From positions 434,001 through 498,000 of the forward strand of contig PVNI01000002.1 in assembly GCA_003001795.1 (NCBI GenBank): 64,000 nt of DNA, given 5' to 3'. Numbering within the stretch: the first letter of the stretch is position 1; every line of letters begins with the position of its first letter. The position numbers were made by a program, and so were the translations under genes. The notes below the pieces were generated by a model. That model did not search any database, had not been told where the DNA came from, and saw only the letters and a program-made list of their open reading frames with translations. This DNA comes from Actinomadura viridilutea (GTDB taxonomy: Bacteria; Actinomycetota; Actinomycetes; Streptosporangiales; Streptosporangiaceae). Shown here piece after piece: positions 7,927 through 16,167 of this stretch.

Positions 7927-8970
7927 ATGGTCGTCGTCATGGCCCAGGAGGCCACCGAGTCGGATATCAAGGCCGTCGTCTCGCTCGTCGAGGCGGCGGG
8001 AGGCGAGGCGTTCGTCAGCAGGGGCGTGGAGCGGACCATCATCGGGCTGGTCGGGGACGTCCAGCAGTTCACGTCGCTCAACCTGCGCGGCATGGGCGGG
8101 GTCAGCGACGTGCTGCGCATCTCGGCCCCCTACAAGCTGGTGAGCCGGGAGAACCACCCCGAGCGCTCGGTCGTGCGCGTGGGCGGCGTGCCGATCGGCC
8201 CGGGCACGATGACGCTGATCGCGGGGCCGTGCGCGGTGGAGACTCCCGAGCAGACCCTGCAGGCGGCGCAGATGGCGCGGGCGGCGGGCGCCACGCTGCT
8301 GCGCGGCGGCGCGTTCAAGCCGCGCACCTCCCCCTACGCCTTCCAGGGGCTCGGCGAGGCGGGGCTGAAGATCCTGGCGGACGTGCGGGCCGAGACGGGC
8401 ATGCCGGTCGTCACCGAGGTGGTCGACGCCCACGACGTGGAGCTGGTCGCCGAGTACGCCGACATGCTGCAGATCGGCACCCGCAACGCGCAGAACTTCG
8501 CGCTGCTGCAGGCCGTCGGCGAGGCGGGCATGCCGGTGCTGCTCAAGCGCGGGATGAGCGGCACGATCGAGGAGTGGCTGATGGCCGCCGAGTACATCGC
8601 CCAGCGCGGCAACCTGGACATCGTGCTGTGCGAGCGGGGCATCCGCACCTTCGAGAAGGCCACCCGCAACACGTTGGACATCTCCGCGGTGCCGGTGGCC
8701 CAGCGCCTGGGCCACCTCCCGGTGATCGTCGACCCGTCCCACTCCGGCGGCCGCCGCGATCTGGTCCTGCCGCTGACCCGGGCGGCCATCGCGGTCGGCG
8801 CGGACGGGGTGATCCTCGACGTGCACCCGCACCCGGAGACCGCGCTGTGCGACGGGCCGCAGGCGCTGGTGGACGGCGACCTGCGCGAGCTGGCCCGGAT
8901 CGTGCGGGAGCTGCCGCCGCTGGTCGGCCGCACGCTCACCGAGTTCGCCGACGACGCCGTCCCGGCCTGA
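7927..8970 (+). CDS. aroF: 3-deoxy-7-phosphoheptulonate (DAHP) synthase, type I beta
   Basis: 347 residues. Condenses phosphoenolpyruvate and erythrose 4-phosphate, the first step of aromatic amino-acid synthesis. An N-terminal ferredoxin-like regulatory domain (about 1-72) precedes the TIM barrel. Visible signature blocks are AGPCAVE (metal-ligand Cys102), RGGAFKPRTSPYAFQG (127-141), KRGM and DPSHSGGRRD. The start is the ATG at 7927 with AGGAGG at 7915-7920; an in-frame ATG at 7912 would precede that site. Expression is predicted to be controlled by the aromatic leader peptide and terminator just upstream. Confidence 0.95.
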   Translation: MVVVMAQEATESDIKAVVSLVEAAGGEAFVSRGVERTIIGLVGDVQQFTSLNLRGMGGVSDVLRISAPYKLVSRENHPERSVVRVGGVPIGPGTMTLIAGPCAVETPEQTLQAAQMARAAGATLLRGGAFKPRTSPYAFQGLGEAGLKILADVRAETGMPVVTEVVDAHDVELVAEYADMLQIGTRNAQNFALLQAVGEAGMPVLLKRGMSGTIEEWLMAAEYIAQRGNLDIVLCERGIRTFEKATRNTLDISAVPVAQRLGHLPVIVDPSHSGGRRDLVLPLTRAAIAVGADGVILDVHPHPETALCDGPQALVDGDLRELARIVRELPPLVGRTLTEFADDAVPA

Positions 8971-8990
8971 CGGCGTTCCGAGCCGAGCCT

Positions 8991-9056
8991 TCGTCCACCT
9001 GAGTTCTCGTCCGCCTGAGTTCTCGTCCGCCTGAGTTCTCATGTCCAGCTGAGTCC
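8991..9056. repeat. 16-bp tandem repeat after aroF
   Basis: Three near-identical copies of TCGTCCGCCTGAGTTC (8991-9006, 9007-9022, 9023-9038) and a degenerate fourth (9039-9056), starting 20 bp after the DAHP synthase stop. Non-coding. Confidence 0.85.
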
Positions 9057-9071
9057 CGACCCGCCGCGTCT

Positions 9072-9092
9072 CGGGCCGGGCGTCCCGGCCCG
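9072..9092 (+). terminator. hairpin downstream of aroF
   Basis: A 9-bp perfect stem CGGGCCGGG (9072-9080) and CCCGGCCCG (9084-9092) around a 3-nt loop, after the tandem repeats. Likely terminates the aroF transcript; no T-tract. Confidence 0.5.
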
Positions 9093-9163
9093 GCGCGGCC
9101 ACGGCCCGGCCGCGCGGTCCGACCGGAGATCGCGCGGCCCGCGGCGGATGGTATCGTCGCGGC

Positions 9164-9205
9164 ATGGCGTACTGGACGGCGAACCTGGGGCCGCCCCGCT
9201 CCTGA
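9164..9205 (+). CDS. candidate second leader peptide (Tyr-Trp) before EamA gene
   Basis: A 13-codon frame, Met-Ala-Tyr-Trp-Thr-Ala-Asn-Leu-Gly-Pro-Pro-Arg-Ser-stop. TATCGT at 9152-9157 stands six bases before the ATG, the same spacing as at other leaderless starts in this window. GC hairpins that can pair in alternative ways follow. Tyr and Trp codons at positions 3-4 and the position before a transporter beside aroF suggest an attenuation leader, but the evidence is thin. Confidence 0.35.
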   Translation: MAYWTANLGPPRS

Positions 9206-9258
9206 CCGGGGCTGCACCGATCGTTTCTTCTTCCCCGTCCCCCGCCCGGCGGCCGGGG
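9194..9258 (+). promoter_or_regulatory. possible attenuator hairpins before EamA gene
   Basis: CCCCG (9194-9198) pairs with CGGGG (9207-9211) across the leader stop, and 9239-9258 folds into a GC hairpin of 4 plus 3 pairs around one mismatch. The C-rich and G-rich arms can also pair with each other's partners. A further 8-bp hairpin stands at 9333-9353. No T-tract was seen. Confidence 0.3.
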
Positions 9259-9434
9259 ACCTACCGGAAGGACCGCGAGCGCGGCATCGTCGCGCGCTGC
9301 GCTGGTGAACCGCCGCCTGCGGCGTGCTCGAACGGCGGGCAATAGGCCCGCCGGACCGCCCCGTCGCGGTGCGGATCGCGTCCAGCCCCGGATCCGGATC
9401 CCCCATCCGATTCGAGTTCAGGAGCGATCCTTCC

Positions 9435-10361
9435 TTGTCCGTACGTCCTGATTCTCCACGCGCGCGTGCGCGCGCCTCGGCGCGCCGCGACGGCCGTTCC
9501 TCCGGCGCCGCCGACATCCTGCTGGCGGCCGTCCTCTGGGGCACCGCGGGCCCGGTGTTCACGCTGGCGCCGTCGTCGGCGTCGCCCGTCTCGGCGGCCT
9601 CGGCCCGCATCGTCCTGGGCGGCGCCCTGCTGTTCTCCCTCGTGGCCTTCGGCGCCCGCCGCGCGGACCTGCTGGCCCTGCTGCGGCAGGGGCGCCGCGC
9701 CTGGGTCCCGCTCGCCGTCGGCGCCGCCTGCGGGGCCGTCTACCAGGTCACCTACCTCGCCTCGGTCGCCCTCACGGGCGTGGCCGTCGCGACCGTGGTG
9801 TCGCTGGGCAGCGCCCCGGCCTTCGCCGGTCTGCTGTCTTGGGGCGGCCTGACCCGCCGCTGGACGGTCACCACGGCGGGGGCCGTGGTCGGGTGCGCCC
9901 TGCTGATGAGCGGGGGCGAGGCGTCCGGGGTCGATCCGGGCGGGGTGGCGCTGGCGCTGTTCTGCGGGTTCACCTACGCCGCGTACACCATGCTGGCGTC
10001 CCGCCTGATCGAGCGCGGCGGCGACGACCAGGTGGTGATGGGCTCCATCTTCGGCGGGGCGGCGGCGCTGCTGCTGCCGGTGCTGCTGGCGAGCTCCCCC
10101 GGCTGGCTCCTGGACGTCCGGGGCGCGGCGGTGGCGTGCTACCTGGGCGCGGTCGGCACGACCCTGTCGTACGTGCTGTTCGCGCGCGGCCTGCGCACCA
10201 CGCCGGGCGCCACGGCCACCACCCTCAGCCTGGCCGAGCCGGCCGTGGCCGCCCTCATCGGCCTGGTGCTGCTCGGCGAGCATCTCGGCGGCGTCGCGCT
10301 GGCCGGGCTCGGCCTGCTGGCCGCCAGCCTGGTAACGCTGGTGTGGCCCGCGCGAAGGTAA
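9435..10361 (+). CDS. EamA/DMT-family transporter
   Basis: 308-residue membrane protein with about ten helices arranged as two EamA repeats; the second ends with the typical LSLAEPAVAALIGLVLLGE block. The family exports metabolites, often amino acids. A TTG start at 9435 is preferred because AGGAG stands at 9420-9424 and the first helix follows an Arg-rich tail. An upstream in-frame GTG at 9324 would add 37 unrelated residues. It follows aroF and a candidate Tyr/Trp leader, so an aromatic metabolite is a reasonable but unproven substrate. Confidence 0.82.
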   Translation: MSVRPDSPRARARASARRDGRSSGAADILLAAVLWGTAGPVFTLAPSSASPVSAASARIVLGGALLFSLVAFGARRADLLALLRQGRRAWVPLAVGAACGAVYQVTYLASVALTGVAVATVVSLGSAPAFAGLLSWGGLTRRWTVTTAGAVVGCALLMSGGEASGVDPGGVALALFCGFTYAAYTMLASRLIERGGDDQVVMGSIFGGAAALLLPVLLASSPGWLLDVRGAAVACYLGAVGTTLSYVLFARGLRTTPGATATTLSLAEPAVAALIGLVLLGEHLGGVALAGLGLLAASLVTLVWPARR

Positions 10362-10406
10362 CAAAATGGTCTGAACCACTCGCCACGCGGGGACCCGGCG
10401 GGGAAG

Positions 10407-11333
10407 ATGGCCGGCATGACGATGGGCGAAGGCGACGCCGGCGGCCGGCTGTTCCCCGAGGACCTGGACGGCGTCGACCCGGTCGCCGCCGTGCGGCTGG
10501 CCGACGCGCGCCGCTCGATCATCGCCTATCCCGAACCGGTCGCGGTGGGCGCCCTGTTCACCGCGGCCGAGCGGGTCCCCGGCGGCTGGCAGGTCCGCTG
10601 CCCCTACGATCCGCTGCCGCAGGGCGCCCGGGAACTGCTGGCCGACCATCTCGACGACCGCGCCGCGCTCGCCGGCGGCGAGCGCGGCGCGCAGCTGCGC
10701 GCGGCGGCCCGGGACCTGTGCGCCGGGCCGCCGCGCGACGAGGTGCGGGCGGGCGGCCACCGGTTCCGCGTGCTGCGGATCGAGCAGCTGGTCCGCCACG
10801 GGCCCGACGGCCCCGAGCCGCCCCGCCCCACCGATCCGGACCCGGCCCCGCGCCGCGACGGCTCCCGTGCGGCGCCCCGCCGGCCGTACGACTTCCTGCC
10901 CGACGCCGTCCCCGGCGCCGCCTCCGACGCCGACGCGATCGTGCCGCTAGGCCGGCTGCTGGACGCGGCGGCGCGCGGCGGGGGCGCGCCGCCGGAGACG
11001 TACCCGACCCCCGTGATCCTGGCGCCGGCGTTCACCGTGGCGGAACGGTCGGGCGGGCGGTGGCGTCCCGTGGGCCGCCTGTACGACACCCCCGAGCAGG
11101 CGCGCGACTCGCTGGCCGCCTACTTCCGGCACATCGTCCCGGCCGTGGAGCACCCGGACGCCGGCGACCTGGCCGAGTACGCCGAGGCGGCCGAGCTGAT
11201 GGGCGACGGCAGCCGCCGCAACGGCATCACGGTGGCGGGCCGCCGCTTCCGCATCGTGCGGATCGAACGCGTCGCGTTGATGGGCTCCGACGGCCCGGAG
11301 CCGCCTCGTCCGACCGACGCCGACCCGCGTTGA
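10407..11333 (+). CDS. DUF5954 family protein
   Basis: 308-residue soluble protein of unknown function with two copies of one module. Each ends in a RFR(V/I)xRIE strand followed by GPDGPEPPRPTDPDP-like text (about 119-146 and 281-307). This repeated Pro-rich signature is the hallmark of the DUF5954 family of Streptomyces and relatives, as I remember it. No signal peptide, membrane helix or catalytic motif is recognisable. ATGs at 10407, 10419 and 10425 are all in frame; the first is used here. Confidence 0.78.
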   Translation: MAGMTMGEGDAGGRLFPEDLDGVDPVAAVRLADARRSIIAYPEPVAVGALFTAAERVPGGWQVRCPYDPLPQGARELLADHLDDRAALAGGERGAQLRAAARDLCAGPPRDEVRAGGHRFRVLRIEQLVRHGPDGPEPPRPTDPDPAPRRDGSRAAPRRPYDFLPDAVPGAASDADAIVPLGRLLDAAARGGGAPPETYPTPVILAPAFTVAERSGGRWRPVGRLYDTPEQARDSLAAYFRHIVPAVEHPDAGDLAEYAEAAELMGDGSRRNGITVAGRRFRIVRIERVALMGSDGPEPPRPTDADPR

Positions 11334-11338
11334 CCGCG

Positions 11339-11364
11339 CCGGTGCCGGGCCCTGCCGGCGCCGG
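11339..11364. terminator. bidirectional hairpin between DUF5954 and thiI
   Basis: CCGGTGCCGG (11339-11348) pairs with CCGGCGCCGG (11355-11364), ten pairs with one wobble and a 6-nt loop, between two convergent stops. Confidence 0.6.
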
Positions 11365-11373
11365 GCGGAGCGG

Positions 11374-12609
11374 TCAGGAGGCGGACTCGGCGTAGGCGGG
11401 GCGGTGCTCCTGGGCCGACTCGGCGAGGCGCTCGGCCAGCTCTCCCACGTCCAGGCGCTTTTCGATCAGCCGCAGGTCCTCGATGCGGGCGCGGGTCTCC
11501 GCCCGCCGCGGGGCCAGCAGGGTGCAGCAGTCCTCGTCGGGCAGCTCGGAGATCGACAGCGTGCGGATGCGGCGCGCCTGGTCCATGATCTCGGTCTTGT
11601 CCATGCCGATCAGCGGCCGCAGGATCGGCAGCTCCACCGCGTCGTCCAGGGCGGTGATGTTGGCCAGGGTCTGGCTGCTGACCTGGCCGAGCGCGTCCCC
11701 GGTGACCAGCGCGGCGCCGCCGAGGCGGCGGGCGACCAGCTCGGCGGTGCGCAGCATGACGCGGCGCTGGGCCACGACCGCCAGCCGGTCGGCGCCGGAG
11801 GACTTGATCTGCTGCTGCGCCTTGCCGAACGGCACCACGAACAGCCGCGAGCCGCCCTGGAAGCGGTCCAGCTCGCGCACCAGCGCGTAGGCCTTGTAGA
11901 TCGACTCCGGGCCGGTGAACGGCATGCCGGAGAAGTGCAGGAAGTCCACGCGCAGGCCGCGCCGCATCATCCGGTAGGCGGCCACGGGCGAGTCGATGCC
12001 GCCCGACAGCAGCACCAGGGCCCGGCCGCTCATGCCCACCGGCAGCCCGCCCTGGCCGGGCAGCCCCCCGGTGAACACGAACACCTCGTCCCGGTCCACC
12101 TCGATCGACACCGTGTGGTCGGGGTCCGACAGCCGCACCGGCAGCCCGTACGCCTCGACGATCGCGGCGCCGACGGTGCGGTCCAGCTCGCTGGAGGTCA
12201 GCGGGAAGCGCTTGTCGCGGCGGCGCGAGCGCACCGCGAAGCTGCCGGTGCGCCCCGCCATCAGCGCCAGCGCGGCGCGCTCCACGCTGGCCGGGTCCTT
12301 GCCGACCGCCCAGGCGCGGTGCGCCCACACGATGCCCATCACGTCGGTGATCCGGGCGGCGAGCCGCTCCACGGCGGCCTCGTCGGCGCCGGGCGCGCGC
12401 ACCACCATCACGCCGTGGCGGCGGACGATCTCGACCCGGGGCGCCATGCCGCGCACGGCCGCCCGCACGTTCTCGGCCAGCCGCCGTTCGAACCGCTCGC
12501 GGTTCTTGCCCTTGAGCACGACCTCGCCGAGCTTGAGCAGCACGCACGGCTCACCGTCGACCGGTGGGGGCCCGGTGACGGACGCGGTCGCGGCGTCGAG
12601 CGTGGGCAT
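11374..12609 (-). CDS. thiI: tRNA 4-thiouridine synthetase ThiI (short form, no rhodanese domain)
   Basis: 411 residues. An N-terminal ferredoxin-like and THUMP region (about 20-175) binds tRNA. A PP-loop ATP pyrophosphatase domain follows with SGGIDSP at 202-208 and the conserved DEDCCTLLAPR block near the C-terminus. The enzyme adenylates U8 of tRNA for sulfur insertion and in some species also serves thiamine synthesis. Unlike the E. coli protein it lacks the C-terminal rhodanese domain, as in Bacillus, so it must take sulfur directly from a cysteine desulfurase or a relay protein. A good AGGAAGG precedes the ATG. Confidence 0.9.
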   Translation of the reverse strand: MPTLDAATASVTGPPPVDGEPCVLLKLGEVVLKGKNRERFERRLAENVRAAVRGMAPRVEIVRRHGVMVVRAPGADEAAVERLAARITDVMGIVWAHRAWAVGKDPASVERAALALMAGRTGSFAVRSRRRDKRFPLTSSELDRTVGAAIVEAYGLPVRLSDPDHTVSIEVDRDEVFVFTGGLPGQGGLPVGMSGRALVLLSGGIDSPVAAYRMMRRGLRVDFLHFSGMPFTGPESIYKAYALVRELDRFQGGSRLFVVPFGKAQQQIKSSGADRLAVVAQRRVMLRTAELVARRLGGAALVTGDALGQVSSQTLANITALDDAVELPILRPLIGMDKTEIMDQARRIRTLSISELPDEDCCTLLAPRRAETRARIEDLRLIEKRLDVGELAERLAESAQEHRPAYAESAS

Positions 12610-12735
12610 GCGGGTTCCTTCCTGCGAAAGTCCGGAAAAAGGGCAGGACCTTAGTCTGGCCCACTCAACGCAACGCCGCGACTCGTCGGGCTGTTCCCCC
12701 GCGACCGGACCGCCCCGCGCCCGCCGCCCGCGCGT

Positions 12736-12767
12736 CCGGGGTCCGGGCCGAGCGGCCGGGACCCCGG
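12736..12767 (-). terminator. terminator of pfkA
   Basis: CCGGGGTCCGGGCCG (12736-12750) and CGGCCGGGACCCCGG (12753-12767) pair over 15 positions with one mismatch, 23 bases beyond the pfkA stop and before thiI. Confidence 0.7.
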
Positions 12768-12789
12768 GGGCGCGGCGGGCGGCGGCGGG

Positions 12790-13815
12790 TCAGCCGAAGA
12801 AGACCTCGGCCTCCTCGTACCGCTCCAGCGGAACGGTCTTGAGCTCCTTGGTCGCCTCGTCCAGCCCGACCCGGACGATGTCGGTGCCGCGCAGCGCGAC
12901 CATCTTGCCGAAGTCGCCGTCGCGGACGGCGTCGATGGCGTGCAGGCCGAACCGGGTGGCCAGCACCCGGTCGTAGGCCGAGGGGGTGCCGCCGCGCTGG
13001 ATGTGGCCGAGCACGGTGCAGCGCGCCTCCTTGCCGGTGCGCTTTTCGATCTCGTCGGCGAGCCGCTGGCCGATGCCGCCGAGCCGGACGTGCCCGAACG
13101 CGTCCCGCTCGCCGGTCTGCAGCTCCAGCTGCCCGTCGATCGGGTGGGCGCCCTCGGCGACCACGATGATCGGGGCGTAGCGGGTCTTGAACCGGCGCTC
13201 GACGTACTCGACGACCTTGTCGATGTCGAACGGGCGCTCCGGGATGAGGATGACGTTGGCGCCCGCGGCCATGCCGGCGTGCAGCGCGATCCAGCCCGCG
13301 TGGCGGCCCATGACCTCGCAGATCAGCGCGCGGTGGTGGCTCTCGGCGGTGGTGTGCAGCCGGTCGATGGCCTCCATCGCGATGTTGACCGCGGTGTCGA
13401 AGCCGAAGGTGTAGTCGGTGGCGCCGAGGTCGTTGTCGATGGTCTTGGGCACGCCCACCACGTTGACGCCGTTGGCGTACAGCTCGCGCGCCACGCCCAG
13501 GGTGTCCTCGCCGCCGATGGCGATGAGCGCGTCCACCCCCAGGCCCGCCAGGTTGTCCTTGATCCGCTCGATGCCGCCGTCGACCTTGAGCGGGTTGGTC
13601 CGCGAGGAGCCCAGGATGGTGCCGCCGCGCGGCAGGATGCCGCGGACCGCCTGGATGTCGAGGGCGACCGTGTCGCCCTCCAGCGGACCGCGCCAGCCGG
13701 CCCGGAAGCCCACGAACTCATAGCCGAAGGACTGGACGCCCTTGCGCACGACCGCGCGGATGACGGCGTTCAGCCCGGGGCAGTCGCCACCGCCGGTCAG
13801 CACTCCGACGCGCAT
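12790..13815 (-). CDS. pfkA: 6-phosphofructokinase with pyrophosphate-type active site
   Basis: 341 residues of the group III (actinobacterial) phosphofructokinase family. Visible blocks: GVLTGGGDCPGLN (4-16), GGEDT (101-105), PKTIDND (123-129, substrate loop), MGRHAGW and the C-terminal hinge. Position 104 is Asp and position 124 is Lys; in E. coli numbering Gly104/Gly124 marks ATP enzymes and Asp104/Lys124 marks pyrophosphate-dependent ones. The protein is therefore predicted to use PPi, as in Amycolatopsis methanolica. The ATG at 13815 gives the normal family start. An ATG seven codons upstream (13836) with GGGAGGG is also possible. Confidence 0.92.
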   Translation of the reverse strand: MRVGVLTGGGDCPGLNAVIRAVVRKGVQSFGYEFVGFRAGWRGPLEGDTVALDIQAVRGILPRGGTILGSSRTNPLKVDGGIERIKDNLAGLGVDALIAIGGEDTLGVARELYANGVNVVGVPKTIDNDLGATDYTFGFDTAVNIAMEAIDRLHTTAESHHRALICEVMGRHAGWIALHAGMAAGANVILIPERPFDIDKVVEYVERRFKTRYAPIIVVAEGAHPIDGQLELQTGERDAFGHVRLGGIGQRLADEIEKRTGKEARCTVLGHIQRGGTPSAYDRVLATRFGLHAIDAVRDGDFGKMVALRGTDIVRVGLDEATKELKTVPLERYEEAEVFFG

Positions 13816-13974
13816 GCCCTCGCCTTCTTCTGCCATGATGGGCCCTCCCTCGAATCTTCACTGGTCAGCCTAGTCGTCCGCGCGCGGTGCACCGCGCGGA
13901 CGGGCGCGCCGACGGACGGCGTCATTGGTCTAGACCATAGCCGCTCGAGAGGGGTGCGTGGGCGGTTCGCCGGA

Positions 13975-14472
13975 TCACCGGCGCGTGCCGCGGCCCAGCA
14001 CCGTCACCCTCCCCAGGAGCTGCACCGCGACGCCTCCGGGGACCCGCCGGACGGCCGCCCGGCGGCGCCTCGGCTCGCCGTTCCCGTCGTAGGCCCAGCC
14101 GGCCTCGACGAGGGCCAGACGCAGGGCCGCCTCCGGGGACAGCTCGTCGCGGTGGGCGCGGGCGAAGTCCCACCCGTCGCGGAACGAGCCGCGGGTGGGA
14201 CGCTCGGCCGCCCACGCGGCGAACGCGCGCGGCCAGTCCGCCCCGTACGAGGCTGCCAGGGCCGGCCACGCGCGCGCCACCTCCCCCGCCCGCTTGCGCA
14301 GGATTCCCTCCGCCGCGGCGCGGACGGCGGCGGCGTCGAACCCGTCCGGGACGGGCGCGCCGGCGGTCATGGCGCGGACGAGGGCCTCCTGCGCCGCCGC
14401 CAGCGCCGGATCGAACGGGCCGTCCGGTCCGTCCGGGGCGCGGCGTCCGGCGGGCCCGGCGGCGCCGGTCAC
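13975..14472 (-). CDS. SCO6045-like partner of DUF692 enzyme
   Basis: 165 residues. The GTG overlaps the stop of the DUF692 gene as GTGA, so the two are translationally coupled. The N-terminal half is helical ([19 protein letters not shown], then an Ala-rich core), consistent with the SCO6045-like C-terminal-domain family found beside actinobacterial DUF692 genes. In other DUF692 systems a partner protein recognises the peptide substrate; that role here is inference. The last 35 residues are Arg/Val-rich and basic. No catalytic motif is visible. Confidence 0.65.
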   Translation of the reverse strand: MTGAAGPAGRRAPDGPDGPFDPALAAAQEALVRAMTAGAPVPDGFDAAAVRAAAEGILRKRAGEVARAWPALAASYGADWPRAFAAWAAERPTRGSFRDGWDFARAHRDELSPEAALRLALVEAGWAYDGNGEPRRRRAAVRRVPGGVAVQLLGRVTVLGRGTRR

Positions 14473-15293
14473 GTGACCCGCTCCATGCCGGCCGCGTCGG
14501 CGATCGCGTCCAGCTCGGCGCGCAGCTCGGCGGCGGGCGGGTAGCGGCCGTCGCGCTCGAGCAGCACGCCGGGCGGGCGGCGCCGGGCGCACAGCTCGGC
14601 CACCAGGTCGAGGACCTCGCCGGGCACCGGGGCGGCGTGGGTGTCGTGGTAGCGGCCGTCGCGCTCGGTCCCGCCCGCGACGTGGCAGTACGCGACGCGC
14701 TCCAGCGGCAGCCGGTCGAACAGCGCGGCCGGGTCCTGGCCGCGGTTGCGGGCGTTGGCGTACACGTTGGCGACGTCGAGCAGCAGCAGGACGCCGGTGC
14801 GCTCGACCAGCTCGGTGAGGAAGGCGCCCTCGTCGTACTCGGCGTCCGGCCAGTCGAACAGCGCGGCGATCGGCTCGACGGCCAGCGGCACGGGCAGTTC
14901 CGCGCAGGTGCGGCGGATGTTGGCGGTGAGCGCGTCCAGGGCGGCCCGGGTGCGCGGCACCGGCAGCAGGTGCCCCGCCTCGAGGCCGCCCGCGCGCACG
15001 AACGCCACGTGCTCGCTGACCAGCGGCGAGCCGAGCGCCTCGGCGCAGGCGGCCAGGTGCGCGACGCGTTCGGGCGCGACCGGCTCGGCGCCGCCGAGCG
15101 ACAGCTTCACCCCGTGCGGGACGACCGCCGCGCCGCGCTCGCGCAGCGCGAGCAGGTCGCGCGGCGGGTGCGCGGGGCGGACGACCTCGGCGATCACCTC
15201 GGTGAACCGCAGCCCCGGCAGCTCCCGGACGAACCCGGTGATGTCCGGCCGCCAGCCGATGCCGACGCCCAGAGTGGTCTGGATGGCGCTCAT
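14469..15293 (-). CDS. DUF692 family multinuclear iron-dependent oxidase (MNIO)
   Basis: 274-residue TIM-barrel protein of the MbnB/TglH family, which uses two or three irons to oxidise Cys or Asp side chains in peptides. The family metal-ligand pattern is intact: His60 ([12 protein letters not shown]), His95 (SEH), Glu140, Asp173 and Asn176 ([10 protein letters not shown]), His204 (CHVAGG), Asp217/His219 (DTHAAPV) and Glu246. It is followed by a coupled partner gene. The usual precursor peptide was not found in the 147 bp upstream or within the operon. Its substrate is therefore unknown. Confidence 0.85.
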   Translation of the reverse strand: MSAIQTTLGVGIGWRPDITGFVRELPGLRFTEVIAEVVRPAHPPRDLLALRERGAAVVPHGVKLSLGGAEPVAPERVAHLAACAEALGSPLVSEHVAFVRAGGLEAGHLLPVPRTRAALDALTANIRRTCAELPVPLAVEPIAALFDWPDAEYDEGAFLTELVERTGVLLLLDVANVYANARNRGQDPAALFDRLPLERVAYCHVAGGTERDGRYHDTHAAPVPGEVLDLVAELCARRRPPGVLLERDGRYPPAAELRAELDAIADAAGMERVT

Positions 15294-15440
15294 CCGCCGC
15301 AGCCTCCTCCGCGACCGACCTCCTCGCCGACGGGCAGGGGCGCCTGCAGAGCCCGCCGCTCGAGACCTCCGACCTTATTGATGCGAGAGAGGGCGGCCGG
15401 GTTGCAGGGCGCAGGCCGCCGGTCCGTCTCGGCGCGCGGG

Positions 15441-16157
15441 TCAGTCGTCCCGGTCGAGCCCCTTCTCGATGGCGTAGCGGACGAGCTCCACGCGGTTGTG
15501 CAGCTGCAGCTTGCTCAGGGTGTTCTGCACGTGGTTCTGGACCGTGCGGTGCGACAGGACGAGCCGCTGAGCGATCTGCTTGTACGTCAGGCCCTTGGCG
15601 ACCAGCCGCAGCACCTCGGTCTCGCGTTCGGTCAGCCGGGGCGCGCCGTCGTCGGCGCGGCCGGCCGCGGACGCCAGGCGGCGGTACTCCCCCAGCACCA
15701 GCCCGGCCAGCCCGGGGGTGAACACCGCGTCGCCCTCGCCGGTGCGGCGCACCGCGTCCAGGAACTCCTCGCGCCCGGCGGACTTCAGCAGGTAGCCGGT
15801 GGCCCCGGCCTTGACCGCCTCCAGGACGTCCTGCTGCTCGCCGCTGGCCGACAGCACCAGCACCCGCGCCGGCGGGTCCGCCGCGGTCAGGCGCCGGGTC
15901 ACCTCGACGCCGCTGATGTCGGGCAGCTGCAGGTCGACCACGGCCACGTCGGGGCGGGCGGCGGCGGCGATGCGCACCGCCGCCCGGCCCTCGCCCGCCG
16001 TGGCCACGACCTCGTGGCCGGCTTCGGCCAGATCGCGGGCGACCGCGTCCCGCCACATCGGGTGGTCGTCGACGACCATCACGCGCAGCGGCCGGGGCGC
16101 GCCGGACGGCCCGGCGGAGGAGGCGGCCGCGGGAGCATCGGGGGGAACGTCGCTCAC
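15441..16157 (-). CDS. NarL/LuxR-type response regulator (MacR-like)
   Basis: 238 residues. Receiver with Asp30/Asp31, phospho-acceptor Asp75 (VVDLQLPD) and Lys125, then a LuxR helix-turn-helix at about 174-232 (LTERETEVLRLVAKGLTYKQIA). A 23-residue Ala/Pro-rich tail precedes the receiver. The GTG start is ten bases after the stop of the sensor kinase gene, so they form one operon. The kinase is of the MacS type, whose partner MacR has this architecture. Targets are not visible. Confidence 0.9.
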   Translation of the reverse strand: MSDVPPDAPAAASSAGPSGAPRPLRVMVVDDHPMWRDAVARDLAEAGHEVVATAGEGRAAVRIAAAARPDVAVVDLQLPDISGVEVTRRLTAADPPARVLVLSASGEQQDVLEAVKAGATGYLLKSAGREEFLDAVRRTGEGDAVFTPGLAGLVLGEYRRLASAAGRADDGAPRLTERETEVLRLVAKGLTYKQIAQRLVLSHRTVQNHVQNTLSKLQLHNRVELVRYAIEKGLDRDD

Positions 16158-16167
16158 AAGGGCAACC

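Noticed and set aside
7776..9002. Long plus-strand frame covering the aroF leader and gene in another register
   Set aside because: The product is Gly/Arg-rich and unrelated to anything, while the overlapping frame is a complete DAHP synthase.
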